Shown here: positions 14,288-21,539 of the stretch, piece by piece
Position numbering within the stretch: position 1 is the first letter of the stretch
Layout of the letters: each line of letters starts with the position of its first letter
Assembly: GCA_035353335.1 (NCBI GenBank)
Contig: DAOPZJ010000043.1
Coordinates: forward strand, 1 to 21,539
DNA from: Oscillospiraceae bacterium
GTDB lineage: Bacteria > Bacillota > Clostridia > Oscillospirales > JAKOTC01
Length of the DNA: 21,539 bases
Direction of reading: 5' to 3'
Notes under the pieces: model-generated
What the model saw: only the letters and a program-made list of their open reading frames with translations
The model's database searches: none
Told to the model about the DNA's origin: nothing
Translations under genes and position numbers: made by a program

Positions 14288-15276
14288 TCGGGGTCCATAT
14301 TGACTTTATTAAGCCGAACTTCGAAATGCAGATGCGGCCCGGTAGCCCATCCAGTGCTTCCGACAGTTGCGATCCTCTCACCGCTTTTTACTTTCGCACC
14401 TTTGCTTTTTAATAGTTTTTTACAATGAGCGTAAAAAGTATCTGTACTGTCACTGTGCTCGATCAGCATGTAGTTACCCCAGACATCGCTGTAGCCGCGT
14501 TCGATGACCTTACCTGCAGCCGCAGCGTAAATAGCTGATCCGGAATTTGCGGCGATATCCACTCCGGTATGAAAGCCGAATAAACCTGTGATCGGATGAT
14601 AACGATAACCAAATTTACTGTAGATCTTTCCTGATAGAGGAGCATTTAATTTAATGTCGCAAAAGTAGGGTTCAAAACTACAGCCATCCGGCGCTTTCAG
14701 CAGGCCGCCCTCGGCTTTTTGGGCAAAACTATCGGTTTTTTTGGTATCGGTCTCGGTCAGCAGCGACAAAGGTACCAAATCCCCATAATAACTAACAGCT
14801 TGCTCGTTTTCGATCTTGTAATCGCTGATACTGACTGCTTGTGTGCTCAAGGTATCGCCGCCTGCCGCCGATAAACCGGAAAGGAAATCGGCAAGATCGG
14901 ATGCAGTGGCATTCTCCGGGACGTCTGTATCTTGGATCGATGAAGTTTCGGGCACAGACGTCTCGGTCGGTGAACTCTGTGTCAGCCCGGCGATGTAGTC
15001 GGAGAGTTGTTCTGCTGTCGTCCTGGAAGAAGTATCACTTGAAGAAGTAACGGAAGACGATTTTTCGCCGAGAGCGCCGCTGAGGAAACCGTTAATTTTT
15101 TCAAACATCTCGGCAGCAAAAGCCTTTAAAAGCAGCAGTGCGGCTATAATAAGAAATACGGTAATGCACTGCAATTCGAAAACCGATAACGGTGCTTTCT
15201 TCGGCTGGGTATCTGATTGTTTATCACGGTCGCTTTGCGGCTTATTATAACGCCTGTATGGGGTCATATCCATCAT
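14275..15276 (-). CDS. Membrane-anchored M23 peptidase, SpoIVFA-like
   Basis: A 333-residue type II membrane protein: a 32-residue polar cytoplasmic tail, one membrane segment (about 33-53), a Ser/Thr-rich linker (about 70-185) and a C-terminal LytM/M23 domain (about 205-333). The zinc site looks complete: H236 and D240 in FHTGVD, H284 in YAHC, and HLH at 315-317. SpoIVFA and SpoIIQ use the same architecture; the B. subtilis forms have a degenerate metal site, so an intact one suggests real peptidoglycan cleavage. The linker holds a repeated motif of the type L-x-D-[YF]-[LI]-x-G-L (LSDYIAGL at 91-98, LADFLSGL at 128-135). The ATG at 15276 follows AAAAGG. It is coupled to the M50 gene. Confidence 0.83.
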   Translation of the reverse strand: MMDMTPYRRYNKPQSDRDKQSDTQPKKAPLSVFELQCITVFLIIAALLLLKAFAAEMFEKINGFLSGALGEKSSSVTSSSDTSSRTTAEQLSDYIAGLTQSSPTETSVPETSSIQDTDVPENATASDLADFLSGLSAAGGDTLSTQAVSISDYKIENEQAVSYYGDLVPLSLLTETDTKKTDSFAQKAEGGLLKAPDGCSFEPYFCDIKLNAPLSGKIYSKFGYRYHPITGLFGFHTGVDIAANSGSAIYAAAAGKVIERGYSDVWGNYMLIEHSDSTDTFYAHCKKLLKSKGAKVKSGERIATVGSTGWATGPHLHFEVRLNKVNMDPEWIL

Positions 15277-15350
15277 CCATCCTTTTCTTGCTCAGTACAC
15301 GCTCACATACTACAAGGAAAATATATGAACGTCTGCGTGAAAAAATGAAC

Positions 15351-15379
15351 TTGACAGAGTATTGAGAGAATGCTAAACT
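15351..15379 (+). promoter_or_regulatory. Promoter of the isomerase-family gene
   Basis: A perfect -35 TTGACA (15351-15356), a 17-bp spacer and the -10 TAAACT (15374-15379), extended by TG at 15371-15372. The transcript would start near 15386, just before AAAGGAGGT (15392-15400). A strong constitutive-looking sigma-A promoter. Confidence 0.85.
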
Positions 15380-15407
15380 TATTTCAGCTTTAAAGGAGGT
15401 AATATAT

Positions 15408-16898
15408 ATGCAAAACGCACCGACTGTTAAACTCGGAATCGTCGCGGTCAGCCGTGATTGTTTTCCTAAAGATTTATCCAGAGTGAGACGTTCTGCCGTT
15501 ATCGCGGAATGCAAAAAACTCAATTTATCTGTTTTCGAATGCCCTCAAATCATCGTGGATGAGCCAGATGTTCCGAAAGCGCTCTCCCAACTGAAAGACG
15601 CGGGCGTGAACGCTATGGTCGTCTTCCTGGGGAATTTTGGCCCGGAAGGCCCTGAGACTATGCTTGCGCAGCGTTTTGACGGACCGCTCATGTTCGCCGC
15701 CGCGGCCGAGGAAAACAGCGCGGACGCCCTGATGGGCAACCGCGGAGACGCTTATTGCGGAATGTTGAACGCCTCATTGAATCTCGGTTTGCGTAAGGTC
15801 AAGGCTTATATTCCTGAATATCCGATAGGAACTCCCGATGCCGTGGCAAAGATGATTGAAGAGTTCGTTCCGGTCGCCCGTGTGATTGTCGGCATAAAGA
15901 AATTGAAAATTTTTTCATTTGGACCAAGACCGTTTAATTTTATTGCATGTAATGCCCCAATCAAACAGTTGTTTGACCTCGGTGTCGAGATACAGGAAAA
16001 CTCGGAACTCGACCTCTATGACTCCTATCTGAAACACGCGGGTGACGCACGGATTGCGCAGATCAAAGCAGAGATGGAAAATGAACTTGAGGGCAGAAAC
16101 AATTATCCCTCGGTACTCGATAAACTGGCGCAATACGAAATCACCCTAATCGATTGGCTCGAAAAGAATCTCGGCATCTGCGAATACGGCGTATTTGCCA
16201 ACAAGTGCTGGCCGGCATTTCAGACGATGTTCGGCTTTGTGCCTTGTTATGTCAACTCCCGCCTTGCCGCAAAGGGCTACCCGGTTGCCTGCGAGACTGA
16301 TTCCTACGGTGCGCTGTCTGAATATATGCTTTATCTTGCGACCGGGGCAACACCGACGCTGCTCGACGTCAACAACTCCGTCCCGGCGGATATGGTGAAA
16401 AAAAATCACCGCACTATCGGTGACTTCACCCATGAAGACTTGTTTATGGGTTTCCACTGCGGAAACACATCCGTGTGCAATCTCAAACCAAAGACCGGCG
16501 CTCTAAAGTATCAGCTGATTATGAAGCGCTTGATCGAACCGGACGGCGAACCCAACGCCAGCCGCGGCACGCTTGAGGGGCAACTCAAACCCGGCGTTAT
16601 TACGATGTTCCGTATTCAAGGTGCTGCCGAGGGACATATCGCAAGCTATATCGCACAGGGGCAGATTCTTGACATTGACCCCTGTTCATTCGGCGGCATC
16701 GGTGTATTGGCGATTCCGGAGATGGCGCGTTTTTACCGGCATGTATTAATCGGAAAGCACTTCCCGCACCACGCCGGTATCGGCTTCGCGCATGTCGGAA
16801 AAACCCTGTTCGAAGTTTTAAAGCTGCTCGGTATCGAAGACATCAGCTACAACCAACCTGCATCGCTGCCTTATAAAACGGAGAATCCGTTCAGATAA
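15408..16898 (+). CDS. L-fucose/L-arabinose isomerase-family protein
   Basis: A 496-residue member of the fucose/arabinose isomerase fold, enzymes that convert aldoses to ketoses with a divalent metal. The metal ligands seem present: E296 in VACETDSYG, D320 in TLLDVNN, and a histidine of HH454-455 in KHFPHHAGIGFAH. The N-terminal half shows the expected three-layer folds (VKLGIVAVSRDCFP; NAMVVFLGNFGPEGPE). Length is shorter than true FucI (about 590) and close to AraA (about 500), but the sequence reads as the broad family rather than either enzyme. No kinase, aldolase or transporter for fucose or arabinose lies next to it. It has its own promoter, AAAGGAGGT binding site and terminator, so it is a single-gene unit. 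The substrate is open. Confidence 0.87.
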   Translation: MQNAPTVKLGIVAVSRDCFPKDLSRVRRSAVIAECKKLNLSVFECPQIIVDEPDVPKALSQLKDAGVNAMVVFLGNFGPEGPETMLAQRFDGPLMFAAAAEENSADALMGNRGDAYCGMLNASLNLGLRKVKAYIPEYPIGTPDAVAKMIEEFVPVARVIVGIKKLKIFSFGPRPFNFIACNAPIKQLFDLGVEIQENSELDLYDSYLKHAGDARIAQIKAEMENELEGRNNYPSVLDKLAQYEITLIDWLEKNLGICEYGVFANKCWPAFQTMFGFVPCYVNSRLAAKGYPVACETDSYGALSEYMLYLATGATPTLLDVNNSVPADMVKKNHRTIGDFTHEDLFMGFHCGNTSVCNLKPKTGALKYQLIMKRLIEPDGEPNASRGTLEGQLKPGVITMFRIQGAAEGHIASYIAQGQILDIDPCSFGGIGVLAIPEMARFYRHVLIGKHFPHHAGIGFAHVGKTLFEVLKLLGIEDISYNQPASLPYKTENPFR

Positions 16899-16914
16899 TC
16901 CAGAATAAACAAGA

Positions 16915-16948
16915 GCCGCGGTAAAAACCGCGGCCCTTTGCATTTTTT
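16915..16948 (+). terminator. Intrinsic terminator after the isomerase gene
   Basis: GCCGCGG (16915-16921) and CCGCGGC (16928-16934) form a 7-bp GC stem around TAAAAA, followed by CCTTTGCATTTTTT. It lies 17 bases past the stop codon. Confidence 0.9.
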
Positions 16949-17010
16949 CTTAATAGGTTCAATCCATCAACTCAGTATCGCATACGATGCTGCACTCAAG
17001 ACGATAGTTT

Positions 17011-17739
17011 TTACTCTCGTTCGCTTCTTAAAACAAGTATCGAACCGACTACAGCGGCAATTCCGACGACCAGCGCAAGCCATATAGAGACAAACAAGGA
17101 AAGAGCCGTATAAGCTGCACTAAAGATGACATAAACGCCGGCTCCGATGATGATATATACACTCGAATCTTCTTCGCGGCCTAATGCACCGGAGGCAAGA
17201 TAAGCGCTCAGTAAAATGATAACAGCGATAAAAATAGATTCCAACAAAAAGATATAAAACTCACCGATCGGTTTTTGCAGAAGCAAGTCTGCGTTTAGAC
17301 GATATTGTTCAGCGGTCAGCCCCCCCTCGGTTACGGTATAATTCCCAAGCAAAATCTGCAGATAACTGAAATGATCTTTTGCGGAAATTAGTAGTTTTAA
17401 AGATGCGGCACCGGCGCCGATCGTGAAAAAATCCCTTAACCGATAAGAATAATTCACAAAAAGTTTAGTACCGAAATAAGCGCCGAAAGCCAATACGATT
17501 GCCTGAATCACAAAAATGATCAACTGAATTCCGTATGAATTGACATCAAATGCCGCGTTTGTTGTCGCAAGTTGTTTTGCGCCGTAATTTACCGCGTCTG
17601 CGATCAGAAAAATGAATAACCCGACAACGAAAATGCGCAGTGTTCCCTGTAATCTGATAAACGAAAACATAGCCAAAAATACGACGCCGAGTAATTCGAC
17701 GATAACAGCGATAATTAAAGCGATTTCGTGTGAATTCAT
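17011..17739 (-). CDS. Unknown multi-pass membrane protein
   Basis: I do not recognise this family. The 242-residue protein is very hydrophobic with about seven membrane segments, roughly residues 5-25, 34-51, 71-95, 105-120, 162-183, 195-212 and 215-236. No metal, nucleotide or protease motif is visible. One outer or inner loop (about 121-155, ending at AEQYRLNADLL) is polar. The ATG at 17739 forms an ATGA overlap with the nitroreductase stop and has GGAGGTT six bases before it, so it is the third coupled gene of the ung unit and probably real. A role together with the nitroreductase, for example in membrane redox, cannot be supported beyond position. Confidence 0.7.
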   Translation of the reverse strand: MNSHEIALIIAVIVELLGVVFLAMFSFIRLQGTLRIFVVGLFIFLIADAVNYGAKQLATTNAAFDVNSYGIQLIIFVIQAIVLAFGAYFGTKLFVNYSYRLRDFFTIGAGAASLKLLISAKDHFSYLQILLGNYTVTEGGLTAEQYRLNADLLLQKPIGEFYIFLLESIFIAVIILLSAYLASGALGREEDSSVYIIIGAGVYVIFSAAYTALSLFVSIWLALVVGIAAVVGSILVLRSERE

Positions 17740-18284
17740 TTCTTAACCTCCGAAATGTGGAATTCCGCGATTTCTTCAAGCGGTTTACGCTGCTTTGTCC
17801 GAAGTGTATCGTTTGCCGCATAACCGATGGCTAACACCACGCGGACGCGCTCGTTTTTAGGTATGTTGAATAGTTCTTTCAGTTTACCCTCGTTGAGCCA
17901 ACCGAGAATGCAAGTGGAAAGTCCGAGGTCGGTCGCTTCCAGACAGAAATGCGCCACCGAAATTCCGACATCCAGAGGTGCATATTTTTGATCTGTGACT
18001 TTACCCCCGAGCCGGGACATCAAATTCGCACCTGTTTCGAGCACAACCGCAAATGCCGGACAGCCGTTTGTAAATTTGTTCATACCCATATCCTGAACGC
18101 ATTTCGCGACTTTCGGGCTGAGTTCGGGATCGTTTACGACGATGTAGCGCCACGGCTGGGAGTTGCAAGCCGACGGAGCCAACCGTGCGGCTTCGACACA
18201 ACGGCGCAGCTTTTCGTTTTCAACCGGCGTAACTTTAAAATTACGGCAGCTCTCGCGCTTTTGAATAAGTTCAAAAAATTCCAT
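17736..18284 (-). CDS. Nitroreductase-family flavoprotein
   Basis: A 182-residue FMN-dependent NAD(P)H oxidoreductase of the nitroreductase family. The N-terminal RESCRNF is the FMN-contacting R-x-S-x-R-x-F/Y motif; EAARLAPSACNSQPWRYIVV (about 35-54) is the second FMN-binding segment; the D-V-G-I-S-V-A-H-F helix and GLSTCILGW (about 121-130) match the family, and the ending has the usual IGYA and RKPLEEI. The ATG at 18284 shares a base with the ung stop (TAATG) and follows GAGGTGA; the frame runs open further upstream through ung, but a start there is not credible. Length is typical for the short, single-domain members. The physiological substrate is unknown. Confidence 0.9.
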   Translation of the reverse strand: MEFFELIQKRESCRNFKVTPVENEKLRRCVEAARLAPSACNSQPWRYIVVNDPELSPKVAKCVQDMGMNKFTNGCPAFAVVLETGANLMSRLGGKVTDQKYAPLDVGISVAHFCLEATDLGLSTCILGWLNEGKLKELFNIPKNERVRVVLAIGYAANDTLRTKQRKPLEEIAEFHISEVKK

Positions 18285-18976
18285 TATTTTGTCACCTCGC
18301 ACAGCATGTTTTCGATCTGCCAATTGACCGGTTCGACGCCGTTCTTGGCGAGAAAGTCGTTTGCTTTGGAAAAGTGTCTGCATCCGAAAAAGCCGTTATA
18401 AGCCGAAAGCGGGCTCGGATGAACCGTGGCTAACACCAGATGATTGGGACTAGTCAGAAGCGGCTCTTTTGCCCGGGCGTTTGCACCCCATAACAAAAAC
18501 ACAATGGGATTCGGGTTTTCATTGAGAAGCTCTACAATTTTTGTGGTCAGAAACTCCCATCCGGCTCCTTTATGACTGTTCGGCATACCCTCTCGCACCG
18601 TGAGTACCGTATTGAGCAGCAGCACGCCTTGTCTCGCCCAGGAGGTCAATTCTCCGTGATTCGGAGAGTCGATTCCGAGGTCGGACTTGATCTCGGCAAA
18701 GATATTTTTGAGGGAAGGGGGTGGTTCTATGCCTCTTTTCACCGAAAAGCAAAGTCCATGCGCCTGTCCTGCGCCGTGGTAGGGGTCCTGGCCGAGAATA
18801 ACGACTTTGACTTTGGAATAAGGTGTATATTTGAGAGCGTTGAAGATATCAAACATGCTCGGGTAGATTTTAAAATGGGAATACTCCGTTTTTAAAAACT
18901 GCCGCAGTTTCTGGTAGTAAGGCGCTTCGAATTCCCCGGCAAGCAAGTCATCCCATTCGTTTCCGATACAAACCAT
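18284..18976 (-). CDS. ung: Uracil-DNA glycosylase (family 1)
   Basis: Removes uracil from DNA as the first step of base excision repair. From the ATG at 18976 the protein has 230 residues, the usual size. The catalytic water-activating loop is GQDPYHG (62-68, D64 the general base), the uracil-recognition region contains GVLLLNTVLTV (117-127), and the leucine/minor groove loop is HPSPLSAYNGFFG (186-198, with H186). I chose the start at 18976 because GGGAGGT (18983-18989) sits six bases before it; an in-frame TTG at 19000 would add eight residues without a binding site. It leads the ung, nitroreductase, membrane-protein unit, each gene overlapping the next. Confidence 0.96.
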   Translation of the reverse strand: MVCIGNEWDDLLAGEFEAPYYQKLRQFLKTEYSHFKIYPSMFDIFNALKYTPYSKVKVVILGQDPYHGAGQAHGLCFSVKRGIEPPPSLKNIFAEIKSDLGIDSPNHGELTSWARQGVLLLNTVLTVREGMPNSHKGAGWEFLTTKIVELLNENPNPIVFLLWGANARAKEPLLTSPNHLVLATVHPSPLSAYNGFFGCRHFSKANDFLAKNGVEPVNWQIENMLCEVTK

Positions 18977-19036
18977 CCGCGCACCTCCCGTTCGTTCCAA
19001 TTATAGCCGTTCGGCCCGAAAGGGTCAATCGAAATT

Positions 19037-19138
19037 TTATTTTACAGATCGGATTGCGCTTAACCGTCTTGTTATCGCTCCGATTTCATCATCCATGTTA
19101 ATATCAAAAACTAATCCGTCTGTTAAAGTAATAACAAA
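19037..19138 (-). other. Possible coding remnant, 33 residues
   Basis: On the minus strand a frame between two stops reads FVITLTDGLVFDINMDDEIGA and ends ITRRLSAIRSVK before TAA. The composition looks protein-like and resembles a natural C-terminus, but the frame has no start with a ribosome binding site and is blocked upstream by a stop. It may be the tail of a lost gene or chance. I do not recognise a family. Confidence 0.25.
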
Positions 19139-19189
19139 TTAGTTTTGTAAGCAATGCAAAACGTACAAATTCTTATAATTTATAATAAG

Positions 19190-19218
19190 TTGACAAATCG
19201 ATAAAAACAGCATAGAAT
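19190..19218 (+). promoter_or_regulatory. Promoter upstream of the helicase gene
   Basis: A perfect TTGACA (19190-19195), a 17-bp spacer and TAGAAT (19213-19218), preceded by an AT-rich stretch (19161-19189) that could act as an UP element. Transcription would start near 19225 and give a leader of about 165 bases before the helicase ATG. Confidence 0.8.
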
Positions 19219-19228
19219 TACAACTTAC

Positions 19229-19378
19229 ATGAAATTATCCGGGACGCTTATAGATATTGATAAATTAAACTATGAAATGGATTTCTTTTTATATCAACAC
19301 TTTACCAAGAGATGTTATAAAAAGGGGAGGGCTTCACTGTCGGAAAAACCGCATTACAGCAACATCAAAATAAAATGA
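19229..19378 (+). CDS. Possible 49-residue small ORF in the helicase leader
   Basis: An ATG at 19229, only about 10 bases after the -10 box, opens a frame of 49 residues that ends at TGA 13 bases before the helicase start. The peptide begins MKLSGTLIDIDKLNYEMDFF, is basic in the middle (KRCYKKGR) and ends NIKIK. There is no ribosome binding site before it, so it would have to be translated leaderless. A GGGGAGGG at 19324-19331 lies inside it and could serve an internal non-ATG start. No family is recognised. It may be a regulatory leader ORF or chance. Confidence 0.3.
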   Translation: MKLSGTLIDIDKLNYEMDFFLYQHFTKRCYKKGRASLSEKPHYSNIKIK

Positions 19379-19391
19379 ATCGAGGTATTTC

Positions 19392-21416
19392 ATGCAGGAA
19401 CAAAAGTATCTGACACTTGTGAAGCAGTACATCAACGATCAAATCGGTAAACTCAGTAGCGAGTTAAGAAGAATGATTGCCGAGCGAAAAGAGAATGTGA
19501 CTTACATTTGGAACAACCTGCAAAATATTGATGTAAACAAAAACGAGAAGGCGTATTGGGCACAAAAAACGGAACTGGATGATTTCTTCGGAAATACCAC
19601 CGCAAAAGAAATCAAGCAGTTAAACAGGGCGCTTTTGTCTCCTTTTTTCGGGGAAATGACTCTTATTTTTAAACATGAGGGTTCCCCCGAAACGTATTAT
19701 ATCGGTCTTAGAGAGTTGTACGACGAAAAAAATGGTCTGTCTTTGGTCTTGGATTGGCGCTCGCCCGTGGCAGGTTTGTTTTATGAGGGCGATATCGGCA
19801 TGTGCGTTTATCAGAGTCCTTCCGGTCCGATCGAAGCTGAAATGACCGATAAAACGCAGATTCTCGTTCAAAACGGGGAAATCAAAGCCGTAACAGAGAT
19901 CGATTCGCCTGTTTATGATACCTTATTGTTTTACTATTTGAAACAAAACGCCACTCATGAAATGAAAAATATCGCCGCTTCTTTACAAAAAGAACAAAAC
20001 CGGGTGATACGGCTCGGTTTGAATGTGTCCGCATTTATTATCGGCCCGGCAGGTTCCGGGAAAACGTCTATCGCTTTACACCGGGCTGCGTTTTTACTTT
20101 ATAAAAACGCTTCCTTAAAATCGGAGCAAATGGCGTTTATCTCTCCGAAAAAATATTTGCATCAATATATCTCCGGCGTACTGCCAAGCTTGAACGAAGA
20201 TAATATACCGCTTTGTTCTTATGACGATCTGCGCAACGATATCTCATTCTTCACAAAAATGGATTATGGTTTCCTGCCCGCCAATCTGACTGTGCATGAA
20301 CAATACACCCTTTTGATGTCTTTGAATGAATATGTCGAATTTTTAAAAGCAAAATGTTTTCAACTTGAAAATATCACATTCATCACACTGATGATAACAA
20401 AAGAGGAATTGTCACGCCTTTTTTGGTATACATACAGCGAACTGCCACTTTTTGCCCGAATGCAGCAGGTGCGTATGGAACTCCGGGAAAGCTATGGTCC
20501 ACTTTTTTATGAGGAAGAGAAAAAGGAATTTTTTAAGCACCTTTTCACCCAGCTTAACCGTATGTACAAAGAACTGACGCTGCAAAGTGCGTATGATGAT
20601 TTTGTCCAATGGCTCGGTTGTGAGAAGGGCATCCGGCTGAACGACAGCTGTCAAGGTATCGACATGGATATCGCGCTTCTTTTACAGCACATCCTGTTTC
20701 GTTCAAATACCAACCAAAGTATAAAGTATTTGATTGTCGATGAACTGCAGGACCTGACTCTTTTACAACATGCCGTGCTGCGCGCCCGATATCGTTGTCC
20801 CTTTTTAGCCGTCGGCGATTTTAATCAATCACTTCTGTTCACGCAAAACGATCTGGAACTCATCCGGCAAGTTTTCAACGAAAAAGCCGAAGTGATACAA
20901 CTTTTTAATTGCTATCGTTCCACTTATGAAATTGTCGAGTTTTCCAAACGCGTCATCAAACACCCCGAAATACTGTCCGTTCAGCGTCACGGCGATCCCG
21001 TTCAATGGTATTTGTGTTCAAACATAATTGAAAAATATTCCGATTTTGAAAAGCTGCTTCACGCAGAAACGGATAATCATCGATGGAATACTATGGCCGT
21101 TATCGTACCCGATGCCGAAAGCTGCATATCGCTGTCGTCGGCGTTGCAAAAATCCGGATTTAGCATCGCCGTGAATTGCCTGAAACCTGATTGTGCACTC
21201 TCTGTTTTTGAAATCGATCAAGTAAAAGGTCTTGAGTTTGACTGCGTTTTTATCTATGACGCCGACAAGCTGATCGATCAAAAATCCGGCGGTACCAATC
21301 GCCTTTACATCGGTTCGACGCGTGCTTTGCATAAATTGATATTAATTTCGGAGCGCTTAGATGCCGGGATCGATCTCAAAGCATGGCTTCCCGAAAAAGA
21401 TATCGTCGTCCAATGA
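19392..21416 (+). CDS. helD: HelD-like superfamily 1 helicase (RNA polymerase-associated type)
   Basis: A 674-residue UvrD/Rep-fold ATPase. The first 80 residues form a charged helical region, as in the coiled-coil arm by which HelD reaches into RNA polymerase. The HelD-type block DWRSPVAGLFYEGD follows at about residues 118-131. Then come EQNRVIRL, the Walker A GPAGSGKTSIALHRAAFLLY (from residue 218), SPKKYLHQYISGVLPSL, motif II VDELQDLT (DELQD instead of the usual DEAQD), motif III VGDFNQS, NCYRSTYEIVEFS, QVKGLEFDCVFIYDAD and the C-terminal RLYIGSTRALHKL (motif VI). All ATPase motifs are present. It is shorter than B. subtilis HelD (774). HelD proteins release stalled RNA polymerase from DNA. 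GAGG lies six bases before the ATG. Confidence 0.87.
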   Translation: MQEQKYLTLVKQYINDQIGKLSSELRRMIAERKENVTYIWNNLQNIDVNKNEKAYWAQKTELDDFFGNTTAKEIKQLNRALLSPFFGEMTLIFKHEGSPETYYIGLRELYDEKNGLSLVLDWRSPVAGLFYEGDIGMCVYQSPSGPIEAEMTDKTQILVQNGEIKAVTEIDSPVYDTLLFYYLKQNATHEMKNIAASLQKEQNRVIRLGLNVSAFIIGPAGSGKTSIALHRAAFLLYKNASLKSEQMAFISPKKYLHQYISGVLPSLNEDNIPLCSYDDLRNDISFFTKMDYGFLPANLTVHEQYTLLMSLNEYVEFLKAKCFQLENITFITLMITKEELSRLFWYTYSELPLFARMQQVRMELRESYGPLFYEEEKKEFFKHLFTQLNRMYKELTLQSAYDDFVQWLGCEKGIRLNDSCQGIDMDIALLLQHILFRSNTNQSIKYLIVDELQDLTLLQHAVLRARYRCPFLAVGDFNQSLLFTQNDLELIRQVFNEKAEVIQLFNCYRSTYEIVEFSKRVIKHPEILSVQRHGDPVQWYLCSNIIEKYSDFEKLLHAETDNHRWNTMAVIVPDAESCISLSSALQKSGFSIAVNCLKPDCALSVFEIDQVKGLEFDCVFIYDADKLIDQKSGGTNRLYIGSTRALHKLILISERLDAGIDLKAWLPEKDIVVQ

Positions 21417-21458
21417 GCGGGCAACTTGTTCTGTAAACGAACATTCTTAATAAACAGT

Positions 21459-21480
21459 GGTTATAAAACCGATTTTTATT
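21459..21480 (+). terminator. Possible weak terminator after the helicase gene
   Basis: GGTT (21459-21462) and AACC (21467-21470) form a 4-bp stem around ATAA, followed by GATTTTTATT. The stem is very short, so this is only a possibility. The remaining bases to the window end show nothing else. Confidence 0.3.
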
Positions 21481-21539
21481 ATAAATGTTGGTTTGTCAAT
21501 GATGTGTTACAAAAAAGATAAGAAAGAATCTCATTGATA

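Noticed and set aside
18285..18383. N-terminal extension of the nitroreductase
   Set aside because: The extra 33 residues are the shadow of the ung 3' end; the family N-terminus begins at the ATG at 18284, which has its own GAGGTGA.
1..21539. CRISPR array, tRNA, rRNA, insertion sequence or phage genes
   Set aside because: No regularly spaced repeats, no tRNA-like cloverleaf, no transposase or integrase motif was seen on either strand.

Overview
The window comes from the chromosome of an endospore-forming Clostridia-type Firmicute, probably an uncultured Oscillospiraceae-like lineage. Evidence is a clear sigma-G gene, a SpoIVFA/SpoIVFB-like protease pair, Firmicute-style AGGAGG ribosome binding sites, TTG/GTG starts and moderate GC. 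No rRNA, tRNA, CRISPR array, insertion sequence or phage gene is visible.

Layout. (1) 1-5892, plus strand: the phosphate starvation block: 3' end of a PstS-like gene, pstC, pstA, pstB, phoU, a PhoP/PhoB response regulator and a PhoR sensor kinase, closed by a strong bidirectional terminator. (2) 5913-6282, minus: a decayed Cof-type HAD hydrolase with its ribosome binding site still intact. (3) 6283-6533: a regulatory region with a good extended -10 promoter and three CTCAG/CTGAG boxes spaced exactly 21 bp apart. (4) 6534-12815, plus: six tightly packed genes (TPR protein, DegT-type PLP aminotransferase, metal-dependent amidohydrolase, HAD phosphatase, deoxyhypusine synthase-like protein, PfkB/HldE-like sugar kinase). 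This looks like one uncharacterised metabolic pathway and is the main candidate for something undescribed. (5) 12868-15276, minus: sigG behind an M50/M23 protease pair of SpoIVFB/SpoIVFA type. (6) 15408-16898, plus: an L-fucose/L-arabinose isomerase-family protein with its own near-consensus promoter and terminator. (7) 17011-18976, minus: ung, a nitroreductase and an unknown membrane protein, translationally coupled. (8) 19001-19391: an intergenic region with a strong promoter, a possible small ORF and a possible gene remnant. (9) 19392-21416, plus: a HelD-like superfamily 1 helicase.

How the parts work together. The Pst/PhoU/PhoPR genes form one import, sensing and signalling unit for inorganic phosphate. 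The TPR-to-PfkB operon has a kinase, a phosphatase, an aminotransferase, a hydrolase and an NAD-type (deoxyhypusine synthase fold) enzyme but no transporter, so it probably processes an intracellular phosphorylated or amino-substituted sugar-like compound; the substrate cannot be read from the sequence. The isomerase 2.6 kb downstream may belong to the same pathway, but only proximity and sugar-enzyme family membership suggest that.
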